From positions 76,655 through 140,654 of the forward strand of contig JADJRI010000011.1 in assembly GCA_016712275.1 (NCBI GenBank): a stretch of DNA of 64,000 bases, read 5' to 3'. The notes beneath the pieces are model-generated. The model had not been told where the DNA came from. It made no database searches and was given only the letters and a program-made list of their open reading frames with translations. Of the stretch, positions 39,713-48,165 are shown piece after piece. The stretch is from Planctomycetota bacterium (GTDB lineage Bacteria; Planctomycetota; Phycisphaerae; UBA1845; UTPLA1). How positions within the stretch are numbered: the stretch's first letter is position 1; each line of letters starts with the position of its first letter. Both the position numbers and the translations under genes were made by a program.

Positions 39713-40841
39713 ATATCACATCCGCCAACTCATCGATGCCCTTGCCATGCGAGGCCACCGTCTTCACGATCGGTTTGTCCGTGCCGATCGACTCGATAAT
39801 CTCCGATGCCAGCTTGTCGGCACCTGCGAGATCGGCCTTGTTGATGACGAATACATCCGCCACCTCGGTGATGCCCGCCTTCTCCATCTGCAGCCCGTCG
39901 CCCGCACCCGGCATCATAAGCAGGACGAGCGGCTTGGCCCATTCGCGAATGGCAATGTCGTTTTGGCCCGCGCCGACCGTCTCGATCAGCAGCACATCGA
40001 CCATCGCCCGCCGTATCACTTCCACCATCGCGCCGGTCGTCGGTGCCACGCCCCCCAACTGGCCCCGGCTGGCGGCCGATCGCAGAAACACGCCGGGATC
40101 GCCCACATTCAACGTCATGCGCGCCCGATCGCCCAGCAGCGCGCCGCCCGTGATCGGGCTGGCCGGATCGACCGCGACAACGCCCACCGTTTTTCCACGG
40201 CTGCGCAATTCCTTGAGCAGACGGCCGATGAGCGTGCTCTTGCCGACACCCGGCGAACCGGTAAAGCCGACGACGGCCGTCTTTCCGTCGGCAGGCGGCA
40301 GCTTGCGATTCACCTGCTCGATCGATGCGCCATCTTCGACCCATGTAAGCACGCGCCCGAGCGCGACGCGATCGCCCTTCTGCATCGCGCCGATCCACTT
40401 GTCCAACTCGCCGTTTTCCACGCTGTGTCGCCGGCCTTCGTGAACCGTCGTGGCAAGCGCCTTGATGTCCGTCACGATTTTCGTGAGCGAAACTTCCGTT
40501 TCGAAAATGATCGCAACCCCCGCATCGCGCATGGCCTGCACATCATCCGGCGGAATGATGCCGCCTATCACGACCGGAATATCGCTGCGGCCCAGCTTCT
40601 TCAACTCATCCATCAACACCGGCACCAGCGTGAGATGGGCGGCGCTGTGAAAGCTCGCCCCGAGAATATCCACATCCTCCTCGACGGCCGCCTTGGCCGC
40701 GGTGGCGGGCGACTGCCAGAGGCCGGTGTAAATGACTTCCATGCCGGCATCACGAAGACCGCGCGCGAGTACCTTAACGCCGCGGTCGTGTCCGTCGAGT
40801 CCGATCTTGGCCAACAGAATCCTCGTCGGTGTTTTCAACAT
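39699..40841 (-). CDS. Cobalamin-binding domain fused to MeaB/ArgK-type G-protein
   Basis: About 380 residues. The first 130 residues are a B12-binding domain with the DxHxxG motif in ILLAKIGLDGHDRGVKV, the lower axial ligand histidine and GASFHSAAHLTLVPVL. Residues 140-380 are a MeaB chaperone: P-loop TGSPGVGKSTLIGRLL, Switch region DPASPITGGALLGDRARM, SRGQLGGVAPTTG, VLLIETVGAGQND, and INKADLAGADK. This order equals the N-terminal half of fused isobutyryl-CoA mutase IcmF but the mutase barrel is absent. It could activate a separate large subunit encoded elsewhere. ATG 40841 has GGATCGGGG upstream; TTG 40868 is the alternative. Confidence 0.9.
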   Translation of the reverse strand: MLKTPTRILLAKIGLDGHDRGVKVLARGLRDAGMEVIYTGLWQSPATAAKAAVEEDVDILGASFHSAAHLTLVPVLMDELKKLGRSDIPVVIGGIIPPDDVQAMRDAGVAIIFETEVSLTKIVTDIKALATTVHEGRRHSVENGELDKWIGAMQKGDRVALGRVLTWVEDGASIEQVNRKLPPADGKTAVVGFTGSPGVGKSTLIGRLLKELRSRGKTVGVVAVDPASPITGGALLGDRARMTLNVGDPGVFLRSAASRGQLGGVAPTTGAMVEVIRRAMVDVLLIETVGAGQNDIAIREWAKPLVLLMMPGAGDGLQMEKAGITEVADVFVINKADLAGADKLASEIIESIGTDKPIVKTVASHGKGIDELADVILKSE

Positions 40842-41070
40842 CCCCGATCCAGTTTGAGTATCGTTCAACGCCGAGCAAGACTCCCATTCAAGAGCGGAGT
40901 CCGGGCGAGTCCGGCTATATTGGCAGGTTTCCGATGTCGCGCCAAGTGCGGCGGGCGATGCGGGAGATTTTACGCGCTGGGTTGCCGATTTATTAGTTGA
41001 TTTTGGGCGACGGTTATTGGCGGGTGGAATAATCGGTTCGTCAATTTCCTCATCCGATTTGTCCCGGGGC

Positions 41071-41529
41071 TCAATCCAGGTTTCTCATCCTTTTTGCGGC
41101 ATGGCTCAGAATCTCGGCAAAAAGAACTACTGCCACAGGAATTAATAATACCCAGCCCGGCAAGAAAACCAGCCATTCGTAAATAGTAACGAACCCATTA
41201 TTAGATAGACCTTCGAAAACGGGTGGCGAGAAGAAATAGGTGGGATTGGCATTCCATTTCAATGAGATGAGCGAACTTCCAGTTGGCGCTAATACGTTGT
41301 CCACGTGCCAGCCCGGACCAATGATTTCAATGCGCCCATCGATTGCCTCGATACTGAACCACCGCGTGAGAAGCTTGGAATTAGTCAACAACACGAGCAG
41401 CGTAAAGCCAGTACCAATCACGCAAAGTGAAAACAACCATAGTTTGCGCAGCTTCTTCTGACGCTTTCGCACAGGTCCATAATCCAATATGTTGACTTGT
41501 TCGGTGGGCATCCTGTCAAAAACTTCCAT
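41071..41529 (-). CDS. Hypothetical two-helix membrane protein
   Basis: A 152-residue protein with two predicted transmembrane helices (LWLFSLCVIGTGFTLLVLL and WLVFLPGWVLLIPVAVVLFA) enclosing a periplasmic domain of about 65 residues with ISLKWNANPTYFF. The N-terminus is basic before the first helix (VRKRQKKLRK). No family recognised. It lies just downstream of a zinc-ribbon membrane protein on the same strand, and the codon use is more AT-rich than its neighbours. Confidence 0.6.
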   Translation of the reverse strand: MEVFDRMPTEQVNILDYGPVRKRQKKLRKLWLFSLCVIGTGFTLLVLLTNSKLLTRWFSIEAIDGRIEIIGPGWHVDNVLAPTGSSLISLKWNANPTYFFSPPVFEGLSNNGFVTIYEWLVFLPGWVLLIPVAVVLFAEILSHAAKRMRNLD

Positions 41530-41568
41530 TGGATATCATATCGCCGCATTACCCGCACAGCCCTGAAG

Positions 41569-42177
41569 CTATGGCACTGCAGGCGTCTCATGCATTGTGC
41601 CACACTCCGGGCAGCGGGCAAGCGGATTATCCGGCGTAGGGCCGCGCAGGTCGTAGCCGCATTTTAGACACAAGCCTTCTTTTCGGCGGGAGCGCGCTCG
41701 AATGAAATTGGGGGCCATTAACAGTATGGCAAGCGGCACACCCAGCACCAAGCCATTGAGCGCGACGCCATCCCAGCGAACGTAGATCCTGCTGTCGGGT
41801 CGTTCGGCCGACTTCCAAGCGGGATCGCTCCATGGCCACCAGCATTGCCGTTGTTCAAATACCGTAAACGGCCAGCCCCACCTGTCGACTTGCATTTGAT
41901 GCGTGGTCTGTTGGTTGTGCGCACTCCAGGCCATGCGCTCCACATAACCGAATCGCGACCACTCTGACCATTGCGTCACGGCCGGCCATGCAGGTTGGTC
42001 GGCGGGAGTCTTGGCCGGCCAGCCGTGTGCCGCGGCGGCGGCACCGAAGTCATTGATTGTTGTGTTCGCGGGTAACGTGAGTTGCAAGAAACTCGCGCCG
42101 ACCAGCAAGGCGGATGCGGACGCGACGATCAGGCAGGAAAGCACCGTCGGCCACACTGCTCGTTTTCTGGTTCGCAT
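41569..42177 (-). CDS. Membrane protein with C-terminal YDLRG zinc ribbon
   Basis: About 202 residues. An N-terminal hydrophobic segment (TVLSCLIVASASALLVGASFL), a periplasmic Trp-rich domain (FEQRQCWWPWSDPAW), a second helix (GLVLGVPLAILLMAP) and, in the cytoplasm, a zinc ribbon LCLKCGYDLRG...ARCPECG. This CxxCGYDLRG...CPECG tail is a common planctomycetal signature at the C-terminus of otherwise unrelated membrane proteins. Function unknown. The ATG at 42177 was chosen because the sequence upstream is charged and not hydrophobic. Confidence 0.78.
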   Translation of the reverse strand: MRTRKRAVWPTVLSCLIVASASALLVGASFLQLTLPANTTINDFGAAAAAHGWPAKTPADQPAWPAVTQWSEWSRFGYVERMAWSAHNQQTTHQMQVDRWGWPFTVFEQRQCWWPWSDPAWKSAERPDSRIYVRWDGVALNGLVLGVPLAILLMAPNFIRARSRRKEGLCLKCGYDLRGPTPDNPLARCPECGTMHETPAVP

Positions 42178-42250
42178 TAAGCACCCCGCGAAGCTCTTCG
42201 CGAATCGGGAAGTTATCAAATGGGAGACTGGTCCCCATCGCAATGACGAC

Positions 42251-43918
42251 TTATCTGCGGCTCTCAATCGCCTCGACACGAGCGGCCAGTGCCTTCAGTT
42301 GCGCCTGGAGCGCGGCGATTTCCGCGTCTTTTTGCTTCGCCTGCCTGTGCAGCTCTTGCACGGCGGCGGCGGAATAAATGGTGAGCGGATAGGTATCGAC
42401 TTGAAGGATACGCTCGCCGTTGGGCAGCAGATCGTTGCTGAGTTGGACCGCATCGGGGAACACTTCGCGGAATTCCTGGGCGATGACGTTGAGGTATGGC
42501 CTATCAGTTAGTGAGGGATTCGCGGCGCGATATTCATCTGTATAGTTAAAGCTGACGAGTCGCACCCGGTCCAACGTACCGAGCGCGTTTTCGACCGTCT
42601 TCACGTTTGTCTTGATACGGGCGTCTGAATTGGCGAGCCAGTCGCCGGCGGCGGTCTTCGACGCCGTGCCATCCACTTCGAGGCGGTTTGTGGTCGGGGC
42701 ACGGCCAAAACCAGTTTCGCCGAAGAATCTCGCCGTATCGAGGTCGAATCGAACCTTGGTCGAGACGGTTGTCGCGCCACCCGTGGTGCTCGAATACGAC
42801 AGGTCGGCGATTGTGCCGCCGGCCGAGATGGACAGCGCGTTGATCGAGGCGCCGTCAACGGTCGAGGTGCGAATGTTACCACGCACGTCCAGTTGGCCGC
42901 CAGGTGTGTCGGTTCCAATTCCGACGTCGCCATCGGCCTCGATGAAGAGCCGGTTTGTCGCGTTTGTTTGAATCGCGAACGTGTCGGTGGAGGCGATCGT
43001 GGCTAATTCATTGGTAAAGACGGTGCCATTGAACCTTCCGTTTCCGGCGACGTGGAGCAGTTGACTGGGAGAACTTGTTCCGATGCCGACGTCGCCGCCG
43101 GATTCGATGAGAAGCCGGCTCGTATTGGACGTGAGAATTTGAAACGCATTGCCGGCGAACACGGGTGCCACTACATCGACATTCAGCGTGCCGTCGACCT
43201 GCGCGCCGCCGTTCACGTGGAGCAACTGATCGGGCGCTGTTGTGCCTATGCCGACATTGCCGCCTGCTTCGATGAAGAGCCGGGTTGATCCGTTTGTTTG
43301 AATGTCGAGCGGATCAGTGGTGGCAATTGGGTTTATTTGATTGACACTCAGAGCACCTGCGACGCTGGTTGCGCCTCCAACGTCAAGTGCGCCATCGACA
43401 CTGAATGGTCCATCAAACTGGCCCGCACCGGCGACGTGAAACAGTTGCGCGGGAGTTTCGGTGCCGATGCCCACATTTCCACCCGCCTCGATGAAGAGGC
43501 GGCTGGTTCCATCGGTTTGAATGTCGAGGGGATCTGTCGCGGCAAGCGGGTTGATTTGATTGACACTTAAGGCACCAGCGACGCTTGCTTCGCCGCCGAC
43601 CGCGAGTGCACCATCGATGCTGAGTGCGCCATTGAATTGACCGGCGCCGGCGACGTGAAGCAATTGTGCCGGTGCGTCGGTTCCGATGCCGACGTTGCCG
43701 CTCGCTTCGTCCACGAAGATGCGGGTTTCGCCGCCGACCGCGAGACTCAGGGGGCCTTCGCTGGTGACGGTGTCCGTGTTGACGGTGCCGCCGACGGTCG
43801 CATCATTCGTGACGAACAGCGAATCAAACGTGTTTGAGGTCTCGCAGCCGGACATGACGATGCCGGAAACGAGCAGAAAGAATGCGCAAAATCCATGTCT
43901 AGAAGGTGTGCGACCCAT
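42251..43918 (-). CDS. Lipoprotein with tandem repeats and a phage-type S74 chaperone domain
   Basis: A 555-residue protein. Signal peptide ends FLLVSGIVMSGC, a lipobox. Residues 60-330 contain tandem repeats of about 73 residues (219 bases) with the core NVGIGTxxPxQLLHVAG and DPLDIQTxGxSRLFIEAGG, as in phage tail-spike and adhesin stalks. The C-terminal 120 residues are a Peptidase_S74 intramolecular chaperone: NSDARIKTNVKTVENAL has the Ser and Lys of the catalytic pair, then YLNVIAQEFREVFPDAVQLS and a coiled coil (DAEIAALQAQLKALAARVEA). In phage fibres this domain guides trimerisation and cuts itself off. Here it would mature a trimeric surface fibre anchored by lipid. Confidence 0.85.
   Translation of the reverse strand: MGRTPSRHGFCAFFLLVSGIVMSGCETSNTFDSLFVTNDATVGGTVNTDTVTSEGPLSLAVGGETRIFVDEASGNVGIGTDAPAQLLHVAGAGQFNGALSIDGALAVGGEASVAGALSVNQINPLAATDPLDIQTDGTSRLFIEAGGNVGIGTETPAQLFHVAGAGQFDGPFSVDGALDVGGATSVAGALSVNQINPIATTDPLDIQTNGSTRLFIEAGGNVGIGTTAPDQLLHVNGGAQVDGTLNVDVVAPVFAGNAFQILTSNTSRLLIESGGDVGIGTSSPSQLLHVAGNGRFNGTVFTNELATIASTDTFAIQTNATNRLFIEADGDVGIGTDTPGGQLDVRGNIRTSTVDGASINALSISAGGTIADLSYSSTTGGATTVSTKVRFDLDTARFFGETGFGRAPTTNRLEVDGTASKTAAGDWLANSDARIKTNVKTVENALGTLDRVRLVSFNYTDEYRAANPSLTDRPYLNVIAQEFREVFPDAVQLSNDLLPNGERILQVDTYPLTIYSAAAVQELHRQAKQKDAEIAALQAQLKALAARVEAIESRR
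43040..43740. repeat. 219-base tandem repeat array within the S74 lipoprotein gene
   Basis: Imperfect units of 219 bases; for example the string GATGAAGAG recurs at 43271 and 43490 in matching context, and GCACCxGCGACGCTxG follows in each. The units drift and are not identical, so the array seems old. Confidence 0.75.
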
Positions 43919-44081
43919 GATGAATTCCTCAATTAGCTTGAAACAGACATGCGGTGCGTAACGAACTGAGTGTATCCGGATGTGATCGCCAAGGCAAGAT
44001 ATTGGAAGTGAGATTCTTTTGATGAAGTGATCTTGGTACTGTCATGCGTATGTCAGGTGGTGCACACGATCCGGCATTCGC

Positions 44082-44303
44082 CTAGTCGGCCGGTTTTCGC
44101 GAATCCTTCAATAGTTTGCATAGCTCAACTGCCGCGTTTCTTGCCGCATTCGGCTTCGTCACGCCCTTGATCATCTCCTGCAACTCGCCACCGCGACGAT
44201 CACGCAGGAAAGCGAGATCCACAGGGCTTTGCTTGAACGGTTCCGCATGGTTCGCATTCCATAATTTGATACCGGGTACGAATGCGGGGGAGAACAACAG
44301 CAT
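44082..44303 (-). pseudogene. Duplicated 3' fragment of lpxB
   Basis: A 73-codon ORF whose second half, GELQEMIKGVTKPNAARNAAVEL, equals the C-terminus of LpxB encoded at 46604-47833. The 44 bases 44143-44186 are identical to 46647-46690, and the flanks on the 3' side remain similar. The first part (LLFSPAFVPGIKLWN) is not related to LpxB. It is not a functional transferase. It is either a trace of the event that placed the DNA of 44.2-46.6 kb here or a relic of a second lpxB. Confidence 0.75.
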
Positions 44304-44360
44304 GCAACCGGCAGTAATGAAGTACGGCCGGACTATGCAAATATTCTTCTTGTAATTCTT

Positions 44361-44374
44361 GGGGGGGGGGGGGG
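44361..44374. repeat. Run of 14 G
   Basis: A mononucleotide tract of 14 G lies 58 bases before the ribosome-binding site of the Cys-rich protein gene. Length is prone to slippage in vivo and to error in sequencing. A promoter-spacing switch is possible but unproven. Confidence 0.8.
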
Positions 44375-44431
44375 CTACACTGCTGTGTGGTACGACCGTT
44401 GCTCGTTCCTAATCAAAAAAGGAGAAATGTG

Positions 44432-44923
44432 ATGTCGCGGATCTTCAAAGCAAGACTCGGGGTAGTATTCGTCAGCGCGTTTGCGGCGATCATTATCAGC
44501 AGGGCGGACGACACTCGGGCATGCCCGCCAATTCCTTGCGAAACCGCGCTGTGTATGTACGATCCAGTGATTGATGTCGCCACTTGCTTTAACGCGGTGG
44601 ACCCGACTGCGCCATGCAAATGCGAGTCAAGTCATCGATGCACTCCGTGGTACTTAATGGTCATTGCTTCTCGAAACGAACTCGTGACGGCCCAGGAAGA
44701 TGGAACGCCTCCCCCATGTCCCTATGATGGACCGTGCTATCAGTGCTTTCAGCTGGACATGGAAATACCGTGTTCAAATGTATACAAGTGTCTGAACGAG
44801 GAGAGTCTCACCAATTGCAATCCCTCCAGTTCGATTCAAGAATGCGCCGTTGAGTATGCGTATACGAATTATACTGCATCCTTGGAGTTGACGGGACAGA
44901 TTTGCTGTTATTGGATTCAGTAA
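44432..44923 (+). CDS. Cysteine-rich secreted hypothetical protein
   Basis: About 163 residues with a signal peptide (FKARLGVVFVSAFAAIIIS) and 19 cysteines in the mature part, in spaced pairs such as CPPIPCETALC, CKCESSHRC, PCPYDGPCYQC and ICCYW. This suggests many disulfides or, less likely, metal centres. No family recognised. GGAG lies 8 bases upstream of ATG 44432. Base composition is clearly less GC-rich than nearby genes, supporting acquisition. It lies between the lpxB fragment and another secreted protein. Confidence 0.65.
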   Translation: MSRIFKARLGVVFVSAFAAIIISRADDTRACPPIPCETALCMYDPVIDVATCFNAVDPTAPCKCESSHRCTPWYLMVIASRNELVTAQEDGTPPPCPYDGPCYQCFQLDMEIPCSNVYKCLNEESLTNCNPSSSIQECAVEYAYTNYTASLELTGQICCYWIQ

Positions 44924-45024
44924 CTGTTGCCTGACTTGTGCTTCAGATTCATCGCCAGAATCGTCGTTTTGGCAATAGAGTGCCTGACCATGCGGTCAGT
45001 CAGTCTTGAGGAAGGCGGCACGAT

Positions 45025-46449
45025 ATGCACACTCTCCTGCTTTTAATGTGCGCCACTCTCGCATGCGGTGACGCGAAATCCGCCATGCCCGATTCACTCT
45101 CAAGAGCCTTTGCTCAACGGATGCGCTTTCAAACCGCTCTGTTCGAGTATGAGTTTCGCGCGTTCTGTTCCAACGTCTCTCGGCGCCCGAAACTTCGTTA
45201 CGAAGCGCGCTTCGCCGGCACGGACGTGTATTGGGCGGAACTGGGCGACGAAGAAGGTGTCCTTTCACACGATACGACCACCGGCCTGCCGATTCTCGGC
45301 CCGCGATACGCGTGTACGCCGGACCGGGCTGTTCGCTGTAATGACGGAAAGGACGAATGGTCTATCCGGGATGGCGAACTCGTCGTTCATGCCCACCCGA
45401 CGCCAACACGAATTCTTGTCCGTGGCAGGGCACCGGAGCGTTTGCTCGACCCGCGTTCGGCCGGTCTGTATCCAATAGCCTTCTCCGAAACATCACCCGA
45501 TGATTGGCTTCAGGAACTTCAACAAAAAGGTTACGAATGGTCGGAAAAAAGGGCCGACGGCGCCATTGAAGTATCCGGTTCGCTGGAAAAGCAGGCCGCT
45601 AAAGGGGAACCTTTCAGAGTCATCGTTTGGCGGATCGACCCGGAAAAGAACGATGCCATCCTTGAAATCCGAGTCTACGCAGGCCATTCTGATGGAAGAC
45701 GCGAACTATTGGAGCAAATGAAGGCTGACCATGAGCAGTTCGATGGTCGATGGTGGCCGTCGCGATGCATGACGAAATCAGAATCCGGCACGGGATACGA
45801 GGAATTTACTTTCACGCGCGTCGAGTTTGATCGCAAGGAACATCCCGGCAAACTGGGACCGGACGCGCTCGGGATTCCGCCGGGGCTTAACGCAATCGAT
45901 CGAATCCATCACGCATCCGGCACAGGCCCCCTGAAAATGGGCCGATACATTGGCGACGGTCAAATTGTGTCCGTCGACGATTGGCACGAGAACTACAAGA
46001 ATATGCACGATTCGACCGCTTTGACAGAGTTTGTTGCCAGAGCGCAAGCCATCGGCCGAGGTGCATATCCAAAATGGTGGAGTGCCGGTGAGGATACGCT
46101 CGGCGTGGAAAACGTCTCCCGGACGCCCGATCTGTGGGAAATATATGTGCGCCGTTGGATTATCCGCCACAACTATGGAATTGCACGCGCGCAGGGTGCT
46201 GCCACGGCGCAAAGCCTCACTCCCGCTCAGGTCGATGCCGCTTGGGCGATACTTAAAGACTGCCGCAAGCGTGCATCCCCGATTCTACTCAGAATGAACA
46301 AAGACTCAGCCCAAGCCTCTCCGGATGCATCGCGAGACAAGGAGCGCGCACGGCCACCACAACAATGCCGAATGGAAAACACATCCCAGCCAACTCGCCG
46401 AATCTTGATCGATACGAGAAAGAACTCGAGAGTATCTTTAGTACACTGA
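45025..46449 (+). CDS. Secreted hypothetical protein
   Basis: A 474-residue protein with a short signal sequence (MHTLLLLMCATLACGDA). Residues 40-275 form a beta-rich domain with regular Tyr/Phe/Glu strands, for example LFEYEFRAFCSNVSRRPKLRYEA, and PFRVIVWRIDPEKNDAILEIRV, similar in style to outer-membrane lipoprotein-sorting (LolA/LolB-like) folds. The last 100 residues are basic and low in structure, and the end may be shifted. No family recognised. It lies in the 2.5 kb bounded by the two lpxB tails. Confidence 0.6.
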   Translation: MHTLLLLMCATLACGDAKSAMPDSLSRAFAQRMRFQTALFEYEFRAFCSNVSRRPKLRYEARFAGTDVYWAELGDEEGVLSHDTTTGLPILGPRYACTPDRAVRCNDGKDEWSIRDGELVVHAHPTPTRILVRGRAPERLLDPRSAGLYPIAFSETSPDDWLQELQQKGYEWSEKRADGAIEVSGSLEKQAAKGEPFRVIVWRIDPEKNDAILEIRVYAGHSDGRRELLEQMKADHEQFDGRWWPSRCMTKSESGTGYEEFTFTRVEFDRKEHPGKLGPDALGIPPGLNAIDRIHHASGTGPLKMGRYIGDGQIVSVDDWHENYKNMHDSTALTEFVARAQAIGRGAYPKWWSAGEDTLGVENVSRTPDLWEIYVRRWIIRHNYGIARAQGAATAQSLTPAQVDAAWAILKDCRKRASPILLRMNKDSAQASPDASRDKERARPPQQCRMENTSQPTRRILIDTRKNSRVSLVH

Positions 46450-46603
46450 AAGTCCGCCTGAATGGACTGCGGACAACCAAACAGAAAGATGCCGATGCAA
46501 TGAGCACTTCCGAAGGTAACGTGAGTCCTTGAAAGTACATTGGACTGTAACGCGCGGTTCATGCGCGCGACCCAAATGCTGATGGATCGCGCTGTAAAGC
46601 ACC

Positions 46604-47833
46604 TTAAGTCTTCAGCATTTGCATTAGCTCCACCGCAGCATTCCTCGCCGCATTCGGCTTCGTCACGCCCTTGATCATCTCCTGCAACTCACCGCGCACG
46701 CGGGCCAGCGTGTTGGGGTTCGCAAGCCACTCAAAGGTCTTGGCGATGATCGGCCCGGTGCTGTCATAGTAGGGCATGTACTCCGGCACGATTTCGCGCC
46801 CCGCCAGAATATTCGGCAGCGAAAGAAACGGCGTATGAATGAGCCACCGCCCCACCAGCAGATACGGCCACTTCGGCGTCTGGTACATCACGATCATTGG
46901 CGTGCCCCAGTAGGCTATCTCGAGCGTCACGGTGCCCGAAGCCGCAAGACACAGGTCCGCCGCGCGGATGGCCGCGGCGCGGTCGTGCTCGCCGCTAACG
47001 ATCGTGGCGTCGAAGCGACGGCCGGGCTTGTTGATGAGTTTTTGGGCGATGGCCTTCACATCCTCATTCGCCGCGACGATGACGACATTCATCCGCGAAA
47101 ACCGGCCGCGCAGCGCCCACGCGATTTCGATTTGTCCGGGCAGAACTTCCTCGACGACGTGTTTTCGCGAGCCGGGGAGGATCGTCAGCACAGTTGATGC
47201 GTTGCCGCGAAGCTGGGCGATACGTACATCGCTGACATCGGCCTCGGCCAGCCGGTCAAACGTGGGATGGCCGACATGGGTCGCGGGAATGCCGGCATCG
47301 CGAAAGTAGGGCTCTTCAAAACTCCAGAGACAGGCCACCTTGTTAACCCGCGCGCGAACCCTCTTGTTGCGCCAGTTCTTCGGCCCCCAGGCCCACGTCT
47401 GCGGGGCGATGTAATACAAAACCGGCACGTTACGGCGGCGTAAGATTTTTGCGATCGGTAGATTCAAAGCCGGCGAGTCCACCATGACGGCCGCATCGAA
47501 GTTGCCGTTCTTGATGATCCGCTTGAGCTTTTGCAGCAAACCGAACACTTCCGGGATGCGCTTGTAAGCGGCATGGGCCATGGCCGACTTGGCCGTCATG
47601 TCATGAATGCACTCGCAGCCCTCGGCCCGCAAGGCCGGGCCGGCCAGACCGTGGAAAGTGGCGTCCGGGTGAAACTCCCGAAAAGCGCGCACCAGCGAGG
47701 CGGCGTGCTCGTCCGCACTCTGTTCGGCGACGCTGATGAAGATTCGCGGTCCAGCCACGGTCCTTGCCTTTTTTCGCGCTACGAAAGCGAAACGCGAGTC
47801 CCAAGACGATATCGCGGGCGGCGAGGTGGGCAT
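46604..47833 (-). CDS. lpxB: Lipid-A-disaccharide synthase
   Basis: Joins UDP-2,3-diacylglucosamine to lipid X in lipid A synthesis, at the inner membrane. GT-B fold of the GT19 family: RIFISVAEQSADEHAASLVRA at the start, FHGLAGPALRAEGCE, VMVDSPALNLPIAK, YYIAPQTWAWGPKNWR, TILPGSRKHVVEEVLP, LCLAASGTVTLEIAYWGTPMIVMYQ and PNILAGREIVPEYM. The true start may be a GTG at 47758 (VAGPRIFIS) since the upstream codons are Lys/Arg-rich. It stands alone here. Its 3' end is duplicated at 44.1 kb. It supports an LPS-bearing outer membrane. Confidence 0.93.
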   Translation of the reverse strand: MPTSPPAISSWDSRFAFVARKKARTVAGPRIFISVAEQSADEHAASLVRAFREFHPDATFHGLAGPALRAEGCECIHDMTAKSAMAHAAYKRIPEVFGLLQKLKRIIKNGNFDAAVMVDSPALNLPIAKILRRRNVPVLYYIAPQTWAWGPKNWRNKRVRARVNKVACLWSFEEPYFRDAGIPATHVGHPTFDRLAEADVSDVRIAQLRGNASTVLTILPGSRKHVVEEVLPGQIEIAWALRGRFSRMNVVIVAANEDVKAIAQKLINKPGRRFDATIVSGEHDRAAAIRAADLCLAASGTVTLEIAYWGTPMIVMYQTPKWPYLLVGRWLIHTPFLSLPNILAGREIVPEYMPYYDSTGPIIAKTFEWLANPNTLARVRGELQEMIKGVTKPNAARNAAVELMQMLKT

Positions 47834-47992
47834 AGGGCTGCCGGCGAAGGCTGTAAATCTTTACGAGACAAACAAATAGGTCGATTGTGTGGATCAAGCG
47901 GCGGGATTTTGAGTGGAATTCGTGAGCCACAGGCCAACGTGCGCCTCCAGAGTTCGAAATCGATTCATCTTTACCAGCGACAATCGGGGGAA

Positions 47993-48053
47993 CAGGTAAG
48001 ATTTGAAGTGGCACAGACGCCCCCGGCTTTGGAATTTGATCAAACTTTACCGG
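47993..48053. repeat. Dispersed palindromic element, copy C
   Basis: GGTAAGATTTGA (47995) and TCAAACTTTACC (to 48051) are the outer arms. The inside reads AGTGGCACAGACGCCCCCGG then CTTTGGAATTTGATC. It lies in the long leader of rpsB and can be read as another copy of the element at 6.4, 20.0 and 25.9 kb. Confidence 0.65.
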
Positions 48054-48165
48054 CTGACGACGGGCTTCTTGCTTGACCGAGAGATGGGGTTCGTTTACTC
48101 TGACGGGTCTCGCTGTATTTTCAGCATCGTTAGGCGTTTACGTTCTTTTTTTGAGGAGGTGACAT

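Noticed and set aside
43040..43740. Repeat array taken as a CRISPR
   Set aside because: The units are 219 bases, coding and imperfect, without uniform short repeats and spacers; it is a protein repeat.
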